19,817 bases of DNA from Candidatus Omnitrophota bacterium (GTDB taxonomy: Bacteria > Omnitrophota > Gorgyraeia > Gygaellales > Profunditerraquicolaceae). The notes under the pieces were generated by a model, which saw only the letters and a program-made list of their open reading frames with translations, was not told the origin of the DNA and made no database searches. The translations under genes were made by a program, and so were the position numbers. The stretch covers positions 1 through 19,817 of the forward strand of contig JAQUKF010000007.1 in the NCBI GenBank assembly GCA_028719265.1, read 5' to 3'. Below are positions 12,658 through 19,817 of the stretch, piece after piece; position 1 is the stretch's first letter; every line of letters begins with the position of its first letter.

Positions 12658-13743
12658 TCAACGTTTGATCTTCTCTATGATTGCCTCGGCCATCTCACTG
12701 GTGCCAACGGCAGACGGATCAAGCGGATCAGCCTTTAAATCATAAGTCAGAAATTTTCCCTCTACAAGAACGCTCCTCACCGCATCCTCAAGCGCGTCGG
12801 CAGCCTTAAATTCCTTGATATGGCGCAGCATCAGTACGGCCGACAGGATCATGGCCATGGGGTTCACCTTATTCTGCCCTTTGTATTTCGGAGCAGAACC
12901 GTGCACCGCCTCAAAAACAGCGCTATCGTCTCCTATATTAGCGCCCGGGGCAACGCCTAACCCTCCCACTAATCCCGCGCAAAGATCCGAAATGATATCT
13001 CCGTAAAGATTGGGCAGGAGCAGGACATCATATTTATGGGGCTTGGTCACCAGCTGCATTGACATATTGTCCACGATCGCGTCTTCAAAAACCATCCTCC
13101 CCGCGTATTCCTGGGCAACCTCCCTGGCCACTTTCAGAAACAACCCGTCGCTGAATTTCATGATATTGGCCTTATGCACACAGGTAACCTTCTTGCGGTT
13201 ATTTTTCAATGCGTATTCAAAGGCAAACCTGGCTATTCTTTCCGTCCCGAACTTGGATATTGGTTTTATGCTTATGCCGGAATCCGGCCGTATCTGTTTC
13301 TTTGTATCTTTCTTTATCTGCTCGATCAAGGACCTGGTTTCCGGTTTGCCCTCCTCAAACTCCACGCCCATATAAAGATCTTCACTATTCTCCCTGACGA
13401 TCACCAAGTCGATATCACTGAACCTGCTCCTGATACCGGCATAGCTTTTTGCCGGCCGCACGCAGGCAAAAAGCTCAAGCGCCTGCCTGATAGCGACGTT
13501 TACCGAACGAAAACCCGTGCCTACTGGAGTAGTGATAGGCCCTTTAAGCGCCACCTTGTTCCTTTTAATGGAATCAAGAACCTGGCCGGGCAGTATTTCC
13601 CCTGTTTTCTCAAGGGCCTCGGTGCCGGCAATAACCTCTTCCCAATCAATTTTTACACCCGTAGCCTCAACGCAGCGTACGGCAGCCTCAGAAACTTCAC
13701 GTCCAATCCCGTCTCCGGGAATCAAAGTAATCTTATGCTTCAT
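12658..13743 (-). CDS. icd: Isocitrate dehydrogenase, probably NADP-dependent
   Basis: Member of the isocitrate/isopropylmalate dehydrogenase family, 361 residues. Oxidative decarboxylation of isocitrate to 2-oxoglutarate is favoured over isopropylmalate because the substrate loop reads SVNVAIRQALELF (S80, N82, R86), like the E. coli Icd SLNVALRQ pattern, and VRENSEDLYMGVEF matches the Icd RENSEDIYAG motif. KANIMKFSDGLF and the metal site NLYGDIISD are present. HGSAPKYKGQNKVNP has K286 and Y287 at the positions equivalent to E. coli K344/Y345, which favours NADP over NAD. It is much shorter than E. coli Icd (416) and closer in length to NAD-type and homoisocitrate enzymes. It starts one base after the LeuD-like stop. 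Homoisocitrate or isopropylmalate activity is a less likely alternative. Confidence 0.85.
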   Translation of the reverse strand: MKHKITLIPGDGIGREVSEAAVRCVEATGVKIDWEEVIAGTEALEKTGEILPGQVLDSIKRNKVALKGPITTPVGTGFRSVNVAIRQALELFACVRPAKSYAGIRSRFSDIDLVIVRENSEDLYMGVEFEEGKPETRSLIEQIKKDTKKQIRPDSGISIKPISKFGTERIARFAFEYALKNNRKKVTCVHKANIMKFSDGLFLKVAREVAQEYAGRMVFEDAIVDNMSMQLVTKPHKYDVLLLPNLYGDIISDLCAGLVGGLGVAPGANIGDDSAVFEAVHGSAPKYKGQNKVNPMAMILSAVLMLRHIKEFKAADALEDAVRSVLVEGKFLTYDLKADPLDPSAVGTSEMAEAIIEKIKR

Positions 13744-13744
13744 C

Positions 13745-14245
13745 TTAAATCTTAAGCTCCCCGTATTTCTTGTAATAATTCACTATCCCGCCTTCGGTCA
13801 AAAGGTCCTGCATGAACCTGGGCAAAGGCTTGATCTTTAAATCCAACCCCCTGGTAATATTCCTTACCAGGCCTTTATCCAAATCTATATCCAGCTCGTC
13901 CGATTCTCCGATCTTTGAAGTGTCGGTTTCGATCAGGGGCAGGCCGATATTGAAGCTGTTGCGGAAGAATATACGCGCAAATTGCGGAGAAAGCACCGCT
14001 GCGATACCGGCCTCTTTGATCACCAGCGGGGCCTGCTCGCGGCTCGACCCCATTCCGAAGTTATTACCGGCGACGATTATGGATTTACCCTTGGTTATTT
14101 TCCGCGGAAAATCCGGGTCAATATCCTCCATAATATGCTTTGCCAGCTCGGAAAGATCGGTGATCGCGAATTTATACCTTCCGGAAATGATGAAATCCGT
14201 ATTAATGTTATCCCCTAATTTTATACTCTTGCCCGAAATAATCAT
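13745..14245 (-). CDS. leuD: LeuD-like small subunit of an aconitase-family hydro-lyase
   Basis: Swivel-domain small subunit (166 residues) of the isopropylmalate isomerase/homoaconitase group. GDNINTDFIISGRYKFA is the N-terminal motif, and NNFGMGSSREQAP (61-73) the active-site loop. Two positions differ from the common bacterial GCGSSREHAP: methionine for cysteine and glutamine for histidine. The loop after GRY reads KFAIT, which does not look like the loops I recall for isopropylmalate or homoaconitate specificity. With isocitrate dehydrogenase starting one base after its stop, a citrate/isocitrate aconitase role is plausible; leucine synthesis remains possible, though leuA and leuB are not seen here. 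Its large subunit is at 15394-16659, separated by pilT. The start ATG 14245 has no clear ribosome binding site. Confidence 0.82.
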   Translation of the reverse strand: MIISGKSIKLGDNINTDFIISGRYKFAITDLSELAKHIMEDIDPDFPRKITKGKSIIVAGNNFGMGSSREQAPLVIKEAGIAAVLSPQFARIFFRNSFNIGLPLIETDTSKIGESDELDIDLDKGLVRNITRGLDLKIKPLPRFMQDLLTEGGIVNYYKKYGELKI

Positions 14246-14261
14246 ATGATATCGATTTATG

Positions 14262-15308
14262 CTACAGCTGTTTGAATTCTTCCCTGTTCTTCGCCTTGGA
14301 CATCGCCATATCCAAAGTAATCGTACCTTTCTGATGCAGCTCTTTAAGCGATTTATCCATAGTATGCATCCCGTGCTGGGAGCCTGTCTGCATCAAGGTG
14401 GGGATCTGTTCGATCTCCTGCTCGCGTATTAGGTTGCGGATACCGGGGGTAGCCACCATAACCTCCGTACATAAAACCCTCCCCCTGCCGGAAATATGCG
14501 GAAGAAGCAGCTGGGAGACCACGCCCTGGAGGCAGTCGGAAAGCTGCATCTTGACCTGCTGCTGCTGGTGCGGCGGAAAAACGTCGATGATCCTGGCAAT
14601 TGTCTGCGGGGCATCCGGCGTATGCAAAGTAGCCAATACAAGGTGTCCGGTCTCGGCGGCCGTTAACGCTGTAGAGATTGTCTCCAAATCGCGCATCTCC
14701 CCGACCACGATAACATTGGGGTCCTGGCGTAGCGCGTGCCGAAGAGCCTGGGCGAAAGAATGGGTATCAGAATAAACTTCACGCTGCTTTATCACGCTCT
14801 TCTTGTTGCTATAAACGAATTCTATAGGGTCTTCTATACAAGTAATCAGACACGCCCTCTCACTGTTTATATGGTTGATCATGGCGGCCAGGGTAGTGGT
14901 CTTACCCATCCCCGTCGGTCCGGTTACTAAAACCAGGCCGTTAGGCTTATTTGCCAGGTCAATAATGACCTTGGGAAGCCCTAAGTTCTCGGCATTGGGG
15001 ATCTCCAGCGGGATACGGCGGAAGGCCCCCTCCACGCTGCCTTTTTGGGTATGGATATTTACCCGGAACCTGTCCAAATCCGGAAGGGCAAGGGAAAAAT
15101 CCAGCTCCAGTTCCCGTTCGAAGATCTCTTTCTGGGAACTGGAAAGCACCCCGTAGATCATCTTTTTCATTTCCTGCTTGTCCAATTTCTCCAGATTGGT
15201 GCGGACCAGCCTGCCGTCAATACGCAAGATCGGGGGTTCGTTTTCGGTAAAATGCAAATCCGAAGCGCTCTTCTCGATACACATCATAAGCAAATCACGG
15301 ATCTCCAT
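14262..15308 (-). CDS. pilT: Type IV pilus retraction ATPase PilT
   Basis: Hexameric cytoplasmic ATPase that powers type IV pilus disassembly (twitching, DNA uptake). 348 residues, full length. ASDLHF (15-20) opens the PAS-like N-domain; Walker A GPTGMGKTT (130-138; methionine where serine is frequent), the Asp box IEDPIEFVY, Walker B VIVVGEMRD (199-207) and the His box HLVLATLHT (222-230) are intact. GIRNLIRE near residue 290-300 matches the AIRNLIRE motif characteristic of PilT, separating it from PilB. An excellent ribosome binding site (AAGGAGGAG) precedes the ATG. It sits between the LeuC- and LeuD-like genes, with 85 bases to the former and 16 to the latter, and no other pilus gene is nearby; the functional reason is not evident. 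Confidence 0.93.
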   Translation of the reverse strand: MEIRDLLMMCIEKSASDLHFTENEPPILRIDGRLVRTNLEKLDKQEMKKMIYGVLSSSQKEIFERELELDFSLALPDLDRFRVNIHTQKGSVEGAFRRIPLEIPNAENLGLPKVIIDLANKPNGLVLVTGPTGMGKTTTLAAMINHINSERACLITCIEDPIEFVYSNKKSVIKQREVYSDTHSFAQALRHALRQDPNVIVVGEMRDLETISTALTAAETGHLVLATLHTPDAPQTIARIIDVFPPHQQQQVKMQLSDCLQGVVSQLLLPHISGRGRVLCTEVMVATPGIRNLIREQEIEQIPTLMQTGSQHGMHTMDKSLKELHQKGTITLDMAMSKAKNREEFKQL

Positions 15309-15331
15309 AACTCCTCCTTAATGTTTTATCC

Positions 15332-15355
15332 AAAAAAATCTTGATGCCCTATCAA
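15332..15355 (-). terminator. Weak terminator-like hairpin after the LeuC-like gene
   Basis: Minus-strand TTGAT-AGGGC-ATCAA (15355-15341), a 5-bp stem, is followed by GATTTTTTT (to 15332). The U-run is good but the stem short, so termination would be partial at most. It lies 24 bases before the pilT start. Confidence 0.4.
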
Positions 15356-15393
15356 CAAGAACCTTAAAAACGGTAAAACTAACCGCTGCCTTC

Positions 15394-16659
15394 CTAGAAA
15401 TAAACCCTCGGATCGCTTATGCGGCCCTTGACCGCCGAGGCCGCGACAGTAGCCGGAGAAGCCAGGTAAATAAACCCGGACGGATTACCCATCCTGCCCT
15501 TAAAATTACGGTTGGCGGTCGAAATCGCCACTTCCCCGTCGGAAAGTACGCCGTTATGCGTGCCCACGCAGGGGCCGCAGCCGGGAGCGACAATCACCGC
15601 CTGTGCCTTGATGAATATATCCACCAACCCCAGCCTTAACGCCTCCAGGTAAACCTCCCGGGAACTGGGGGCGATGATCATCTTTACGCCGGGATGCACC
15701 TTCCTTCCCTTCAAAACCTTTGCCGCCGCCTTAAGATCGTCTATCCTGCCGTTGGTGCAGGTGCCTAAAAAGGCCTCTCCGATCTTTACCTCCTTTAAAG
15801 ACGATGCCTCGGCTGTATTATCCACGCTGTGAGGCATGGCCACCATCGGCTTGAATCCGGACACGTCAAACTCATGCACACTTTCGTATACAGCATCCTT
15901 ATCGGCCGAGATTTGCGCAAATGATTTATTCTTTCCTGCCCTGGGTTTAAGCCAAGCGATAGTCTTTTTATCCACCGGCATAAACCCGGCTTTTGCGCCC
16001 AACTCCACAAGCATATTACAGACAGTAAAACGACCGTCCATCCCCATATTATCGATCACCGGGCCGGAAAATTCAACCGCTTTATATGTCCCCCCGTCAC
16101 TCCTGAGTTTTCCGATTATATGCAATATTATATCTTTCGCAAATACCCCTTTAGGCAGTTTTCCCTTTACGATTATCTTAATGGTCGCCGGGACCTTAAA
16201 CCAGTTCCTTCCCGTAGCCAGCGCGATAGCCAGATCTGTCGAGCCTACCCCCGTGGAGAATGCCCCCAGGGCCCCATAAGTACAAGTATGCGAATCCGCG
16301 CCCAAAACCAGATCCCCGGGCAGGATATTGCCTGACTCCGGGATAACCTGGTGGCAGACCCCGCAGCCTATATCGAAAAGTCCGGTCTTGAAATCTTTTG
16401 CGAAATCACGCATTTTCTTATGCACGCGCGAAACGCCTTCGCTTGGTGACGGCGCGCTATGGTCGATAACCATGCAGAATTTGGTCTTGAAATCCTTGAT
16501 CCCCATCTCCCTTATGCGGTCGATTATTATAGAAGATGTGCCGTCCTGGCCGAAGGCAAAATCCACCTTGCATACCGCAAAGTCACCGGCGCTCAAATCC
16601 TTTCCCGCATGCCTGCTTAATATTTTTTCCGCAACTGTTTTTGGTATCTGCTTTTTCAT
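15394..16659 (-). CDS. leuC: LeuC-like large subunit of an aconitase-family [4Fe-4S] hydro-lyase
   Basis: Large subunit (421 residues) of the 3-isopropylmalate dehydratase/homoaconitase group, which isomerises hydroxy-acids by dehydration and rehydration. ADSHTCTYGALGAFSTGVGS, the cluster cysteines C301 (GTCTNGR) and C361/C364 (GCGPCVG), and STANRNFKGRMG near the C-terminus are intact. The roughly 420-residue length is that of the archaeal-type/HacA subfamily rather than the about 465-residue E. coli LeuC. Its small subunit is encoded beyond pilT. Because the following metabolic genes are isocitrate and malate dehydrogenases, the natural substrate may be citrate/isocitrate; isopropylmalate or homocitrate cannot be excluded by eye. 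It follows the aminotransferase after 29 bases and has only a poor ribosome binding site. Confidence 0.85.
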   Translation of the reverse strand: MKKQIPKTVAEKILSRHAGKDLSAGDFAVCKVDFAFGQDGTSSIIIDRIREMGIKDFKTKFCMVIDHSAPSPSEGVSRVHKKMRDFAKDFKTGLFDIGCGVCHQVIPESGNILPGDLVLGADSHTCTYGALGAFSTGVGSTDLAIALATGRNWFKVPATIKIIVKGKLPKGVFAKDIILHIIGKLRSDGGTYKAVEFSGPVIDNMGMDGRFTVCNMLVELGAKAGFMPVDKKTIAWLKPRAGKNKSFAQISADKDAVYESVHEFDVSGFKPMVAMPHSVDNTAEASSLKEVKIGEAFLGTCTNGRIDDLKAAAKVLKGRKVHPGVKMIIAPSSREVYLEALRLGLVDIFIKAQAVIVAPGCGPCVGTHNGVLSDGEVAISTANRNFKGRMGNPSGFIYLASPATVAASAVKGRISDPRVYF

Positions 16660-16688
16660 ATATATTATGACCGACCGGACGCAAGAGG

Positions 16689-17870
16689 CTATTTACTGAT
16701 CTCCTCCAGCCACTTCTCCAGCCTGTCCATTCCCTTGCCTATCTCTTCGATCCCGGTAGCAAAGCTTATCCTTATGTAATCATCCATACCGAAACTCACC
16801 CCCGGGATTACGCTGACGAATTCTTCTTCAAGCAGGCGCCTGGCAAACTCCATAGACCCAAGCCCTGTTTTTGATATGTTACAGAACATGTAAAAAGCTC
16901 CCTGCGGCATAGTAAAACTTATTCTACCGATCTTGCTCAGCCGGGAAGCCAGGTAATCCCTTCTCTCCTGGAACTTTCTGCACGATTCAAACGCGAAATC
17001 ATCCGAAGCGGATAAGGCTGCCACGGCCGCCTTTTGGGCTATGGAGTTAGGGTTTGATGTAGAATGGTCCTGCAGGTTAGAGATGGCGTTAGCCACATCG
17101 TTTGGCGCGCCAAGATAGCCTATGCGCCATCCCGTCATAGAATGACTTTTGGAGAGGCCGTTGACCGTAACAGTCAAATCATAGATATCCTTATTGAAGC
17201 TGGCAATCGACTCGTGCTTCTGTCCGTCAAAGATTATCTTTTCGTAGATCTCATCGCTGATCACGAAGATATTCTTGCTTACGCAAACCTTGGCGATCTC
17301 CTCAAGCTCCAGGCGGCTGTAAACTGAACCGGCCGGATTTGACGGGCTGTTCAGAATAAGCACCTTTGTCTTGGGGGTAATATGCTTCTTTAAATCCGTT
17401 ACTGTTATCTTGAAATTGTTTTCCGGGCTCGTCTTGATAAAACGCGGGATGCCCTCGCAAAGGCTGACCATTTCGGGATAACTCACCCAGTAAGGCAGGG
17501 GTATAAGCACCTCATCCGCCTTGTTCACCAGGACCATAAGCGCGTTATAAATGCTGTGCTTGGCGCCGCAGGAAACAATAACCTGGCCTGGAGCGTATTC
17601 CAGCGAATTATCTTTCTTGAATTTCTGGCAGATGAGCTTCTTTAATTCGGGTATGCCTGTGGTGGGTGTATATTTGGTAAAGCCGGATCTTATTGCTTCA
17701 CATGCGGCATCTTTGATAAAAGCGGGAGTATCAAAATCCGGCTCCCCGGCGGCAAAAGTTACTATATCCTTGCCTTCGCTCTTTAGCTTTTTGGCTTTAG
17801 AGGTTATCGCCAGGGTTGAAGAAGGGTTTATCTTTTTTAAACGCTCCGCAAGCCTTGTATCTATTTTCAT
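16689..17870 (-). CDS. aspB: PLP-dependent aspartate-type aminotransferase (class I)
   Basis: Cytoplasmic transaminase of 393 residues, probably aspartate + 2-oxoglutarate to oxaloacetate + glutamate. The fold-type I signatures are in order: FAAGEPDFDTP (39-49), YTPTTGIPELK, the tyrosine-containing PLPYWVSYPEM, NSPSNPAG (174-181), ISDEIYEKI, the PLP lysine K241 in NGLSKSHSMTGWRIGY, and the carboxylate-binding arginine in DYIRISFA. The pattern is that of the AspB (subgroup I-beta) enzymes, some of which also act on prephenate. It starts 16 bases after rplQ, probably by read-through from the ribosomal operon, and precedes the LeuC-like gene. Its oxaloacetate and 2-oxoglutarate link it to the malate and isocitrate dehydrogenases downstream. 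The exact amino-acid range is inferred. Confidence 0.87.
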   Translation of the reverse strand: MKIDTRLAERLKKINPSSTLAITSKAKKLKSEGKDIVTFAAGEPDFDTPAFIKDAACEAIRSGFTKYTPTTGIPELKKLICQKFKKDNSLEYAPGQVIVSCGAKHSIYNALMVLVNKADEVLIPLPYWVSYPEMVSLCEGIPRFIKTSPENNFKITVTDLKKHITPKTKVLILNSPSNPAGSVYSRLELEEIAKVCVSKNIFVISDEIYEKIIFDGQKHESIASFNKDIYDLTVTVNGLSKSHSMTGWRIGYLGAPNDVANAISNLQDHSTSNPNSIAQKAAVAALSASDDFAFESCRKFQERRDYLASRLSKIGRISFTMPQGAFYMFCNISKTGLGSMEFARRLLEEEFVSVIPGVSFGMDDYIRISFATGIEEIGKGMDRLEKWLEEISK

Positions 17871-17886
17871 ATAAGCATTTCATTAC

Positions 17887-18465
17887 TTACCTGGAATCGC
17901 TTTTCTTCTTGAATATGCTTCTTATCCCTCCGATAAATTTCTTCTGCGGCTTCTTTTCTTTTTCCGGGATATCCTTTTTCGCCGATTCGGGTTTCTTTTC
18001 CTCATCCCCCTCTTTTACCGGCTTGGCCTCTATCACTTCTTCTTTATCCAAAGCGGCTTTAGGTTTTTCTTCCTTGGAAGCGGACTTTGCCTTCTTGGTC
18101 TCTTTTTTCTTTATCTCGGTAAGCTCGAAAATCACCATTTCGGCGTCATCCCCGCGGCGCTTCCCAAGGCTGATGATCCTGGTAAAACCGCTTGCGCGCT
18201 TGGAAAAACGCGGACCGATATCGTTGAAAAGAAGGGATACTATCCTGTGTTCGCCTAAGACCTTTTGCGCCTGCCTGCGGGCGAACAGGGTGTTTTCTCT
18301 GGCCAACGATATAAGCTTCTCGATCATTTGACGGCTGGCCTTTGCCCTGGATAAAGTTGTCTTTATACTCTGGTTTAGGATGATATTCCTGGCCAGGCTC
18401 CTGATCGTCGCTTCATGCCAACTGGTAAAACGGCCTAGTTGCAATCTTTTCTTTGCGTGTCTCAT
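17887..18465 (-). CDS. rplQ: 50S ribosomal protein L17 with long charged C-terminal extension
   Basis: Large-subunit ribosomal protein near the tunnel exit. Residues 1 to about 117 are a full L17 (MRHAKKRLQLGR; ATIRSLARNIILNQSIKTTL; ARENTLFARRQAQKVLGEH; FTRIISLGKRRGDDAEMVIF). Usual bacterial L17 ends about here (110-130). A tail of about 75 residues follows, rich in Lys and Glu with Ala/Pro, likely disordered, and ending in KKFIGGIRSIFKKK, a short possibly amphipathic basic segment. The reading frame is uninterrupted and the tail's lysine-rich codons resemble the rest. It starts 6 bases after the rpoA stop with AAGG in the end of rpoA. The L17 identity is certain; the tail's role is unknown. 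Confidence 0.95.
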   Translation of the reverse strand: MRHAKKRLQLGRFTSWHEATIRSLARNIILNQSIKTTLSRAKASRQMIEKLISLARENTLFARRQAQKVLGEHRIVSLLFNDIGPRFSKRASGFTRIISLGKRRGDDAEMVIFELTEIKKKETKKAKSASKEEKPKAALDKEEVIEAKPVKEGDEEKKPESAKKDIPEKEKKPQKKFIGGIRSIFKKKSDSR

Positions 18466-18471
18466 TTTATC

Positions 18472-19464
18472 TTAACCCTTCTTTAGCTTCTTTGGATCGA
18501 CCTGCATCCCTAAGGTTATCCCCATTCCCATAAGCAGCTCCTGAATCTCGGTGAGGGATTTCTTTCCGAAATTCTTGAAGCTAAGCATCTCATCCTCGCT
18601 CTTCTTGACCAAATCCGCGATGATCTTGATACCCGCCTCCCTCAAACAGTTTGAGCTCCTGACGGAAAGTTCGAGCTCCGAGATCGGAAGCCTTAATTTT
18701 TCATACAGGGCTATCTCCTCCTTGGTCATCTCCGGCTCCTCTTCCGCTATGTCCTCGGGAAGCTGGCCGAAATTCACGAAAATATCAAGGTGCCTTTGCA
18801 GGATATTGGAGGCATACAACAATGCGTCCTTCGGATTAATGCTGCCGTTGGTCCAGATCTCGATGATCAGTTTATCATAATCCGTGCGCTGTCCTACGCG
18901 GGTATTTTCCACAGAATAATTGATCTTCTTGATCGGAGTAAATATCGAATCTATCGGGATAAAACCTGCGATCTTATCCTCTTTCTTGTTCAACTCCGCC
19001 GGCATATACCCCCTGCCGCGGGAAACTTCCATTTCGATATTCAGCTTGGCGTCCTTGGTAAGGGTGGCGATATGCAATTCAGGGTTGATTATCTCGATTG
19101 TTTCATCCACCTCTATATCCTTTGCCTTCACCTCCCCTTTCTTATCGGCCTTAAGATAAATTGTTTTGGGGATCTTTGAGTGCGAGTTTAAGATCAGGCT
19201 CTTTATATTAAGGATCACCTCCGGGACGTCTTCAAGCACCCCGGGGATGGTGGAAAATTCATGCGAGACTCCTGCGATCTTAACCGAGCTCACCGCGCTT
19301 CCTTCTATAGAAGAAAGCAGCACCCTCCTTAAGGAATTGCCCAAAGTTACGCCATAACCCCTTTCAAAAGGGGCGGCGATGAATTTACCGTAAGTTTCCG
19401 TATATGTTGACTCGTCGCATTCAAGTTTCTTTGGAAACTGAAAATCTCTCCATTTTATACCCAT
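18472..19464 (-). CDS. rpoA: DNA-directed RNA polymerase alpha subunit
   Basis: 330 residues, normal for bacterial alpha. The N-terminal assembly domain has GYGVTLGNSLRRVLLSSIEG, HEFSTIPGVLEDV, EVSRGRGYMPAE and VENTRVGQRTDYDKLIIEIW; the C-terminal domain, joined by an acidic linker, has LPISELELSVRSSNCLREAG and KNFGKKSLTEIQELL for UP-element and activator contact. AAGGAGG lies 7 bases before the ATG at 19464. The gene is in its conserved place between rpsD (41 bases upstream) and rplQ (6 bases downstream), in the alpha operon, and is expected to be controlled with ribosomal protein synthesis. Confidence 0.98.
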   Translation of the reverse strand: MGIKWRDFQFPKKLECDESTYTETYGKFIAAPFERGYGVTLGNSLRRVLLSSIEGSAVSSVKIAGVSHEFSTIPGVLEDVPEVILNIKSLILNSHSKIPKTIYLKADKKGEVKAKDIEVDETIEIINPELHIATLTKDAKLNIEMEVSRGRGYMPAELNKKEDKIAGFIPIDSIFTPIKKINYSVENTRVGQRTDYDKLIIEIWTNGSINPKDALLYASNILQRHLDIFVNFGQLPEDIAEEEPEMTKEEIALYEKLRLPISELELSVRSSNCLREAGIKIIADLVKKSEDEMLSFKNFGKKSLTEIQELLMGMGITLGMQVDPKKLKKG

Positions 19465-19505
19465 TTATTTCCTCCTTAAGATATTATAAAACCTTCTGCA
19501 GAACT

Positions 19506-19817
19506 TTATTTGGAATACAACTCGACGATAAGCTGCTCCTGGATAGGCTGCTGGATGTCGGATTTTTCCGGCAGCCTCAAAACCTTCCCCCTTAATTCCG
19601 GAGCTGAGAATTCAAGCCAGCTTGGAACAGTCCTATCCTTGGAAAGCTCCAGGTTTTCCTTGATCTTTGCCTTGGGCTTATCTTTGGATTTAATCTCGAC
19701 CAGATCATCTTTATCCACCAGGAAAGACGGTATGTTCACCCTTCGCGAATTCACGGCGATCAGGTTATGCCTGACGATCTGGCGGGCCTGTGAACGGGAT
19801 ATGCCCAGCCCCAGGCG
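19506..19817 (-). CDS. rpsD: 30S ribosomal protein S4, C-terminal part (cut by window edge)
   Basis: The minus-strand frame is open to the end of the window and encodes the last 103 residues of S4. RLGLGISRSQARQIVRHN at the edge begins the S4 RNA-binding domain, followed by VNSRRVNIPSFLVDKDD, the long insert-like KSKDKPKAKIKENLEL, VPSWLEF and the terminal QEQLIVELYSK, all typical of S4 C-termini. The GTG at 19754 is internal, not a start. S4 is the usual translational autoregulator of the alpha operon, and its place directly before rpoA and rplQ is the conserved bacterial order. The gene start lies outside the window. Confidence 0.95.
   Translation of the reverse strand, partial: RLGLGISRSQARQIVRHNLIAVNSRRVNIPSFLVDKDDLVEIKSKDKPKAKIKENLELSKDRTVPSWLEFSAPELRGKVLRLPEKSDIQQPIQEQLIVELYSK

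Noticed and set aside
12658..13743. Assignment as LeuB (isopropylmalate dehydrogenase) because of the neighbouring LeuD-like gene
   Set aside because: The substrate-loop serine and asparagine and the RENSEDLY motif match isocitrate dehydrogenases; LeuB normally has LRLRKELDLFAN-like sequence there.

Overview
The window is a gene-dense bacterial chromosome segment. Every gene but one lies on the minus strand. The gene families indicate a diderm: a TonB-dependent outer-membrane receptor with its own TonB, a type IV pilus retraction ATPase and an LpxL-like acyltransferase. The mixture of a short isocitrate dehydrogenase, a LeuCD-type aconitase-family pair, an MGDG-synthase-like glycosyltransferase and B12 salvage without visible de novo synthesis reminds me of the candidate phylum Omnitrophota (OP3). 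That placement is an inference of modest confidence; no rRNA gene is present to confirm it.

Layout, in the direction of transcription (high to low coordinates). (1) 19817-17887: the end of the alpha ribosomal operon, rpsD (cut by the window edge), rpoA and rplQ; L17 carries a long charged tail. (2) 17870-10070: a close-packed series of an aspartate-type aminotransferase, LeuC-like subunit, PilT, LeuD-like subunit, NADP-type isocitrate dehydrogenase, malate dehydrogenase, dihydrolipoamide dehydrogenase and a 78-residue free-standing lipoyl domain. Read as a pathway this is part of a TCA route (citrate to isocitrate to 2-oxoglutarate, plus malate/oxaloacetate and aspartate/oxaloacetate exchange), interrupted by pilT and ending in a lipoyl carrier and its reoxidising enzyme without E1/E2. 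(3) A TTGACA-N17-TATAAA promoter (10000-10028) starts a second series: GAF/HD-GYP protein, GT28 MGDG-synthase-like enzyme, LpxL-like acyltransferase, GT2 glycosyltransferase, COG2426-type membrane protein, cobA and a DUF71 ATP pyrophosphatase, with overlapping or nearly touching genes throughout. The first four look like envelope lipid or glycan synthesis; the last two are corrinoid salvage. (4) 3884-4405 is the only plus-strand gene, an ORF6N (phage antirepressor-type) protein. (5) 3804-257: a B12 uptake block with a DUF6580-like membrane protein under its own promoter, a cobalamin riboswitch with a clear transcription-terminator platform, btuB, and a TonB-like protein. (6) 239-14: rpsU with its own promoter.

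Together, segments 3 and 5 form a B12 scavenging set: outer-membrane receptor, energy transducer, possible inner-membrane carrier, adenosylation (CobA) and a predicted salvage amidoligase-like enzyme (DUF71), with the receptor under B12 feedback. No gap exceeds 300 bases; the largest (2950-3248) holds the riboswitch. I saw no tRNA, rRNA, CRISPR array, insertion sequence or origin.
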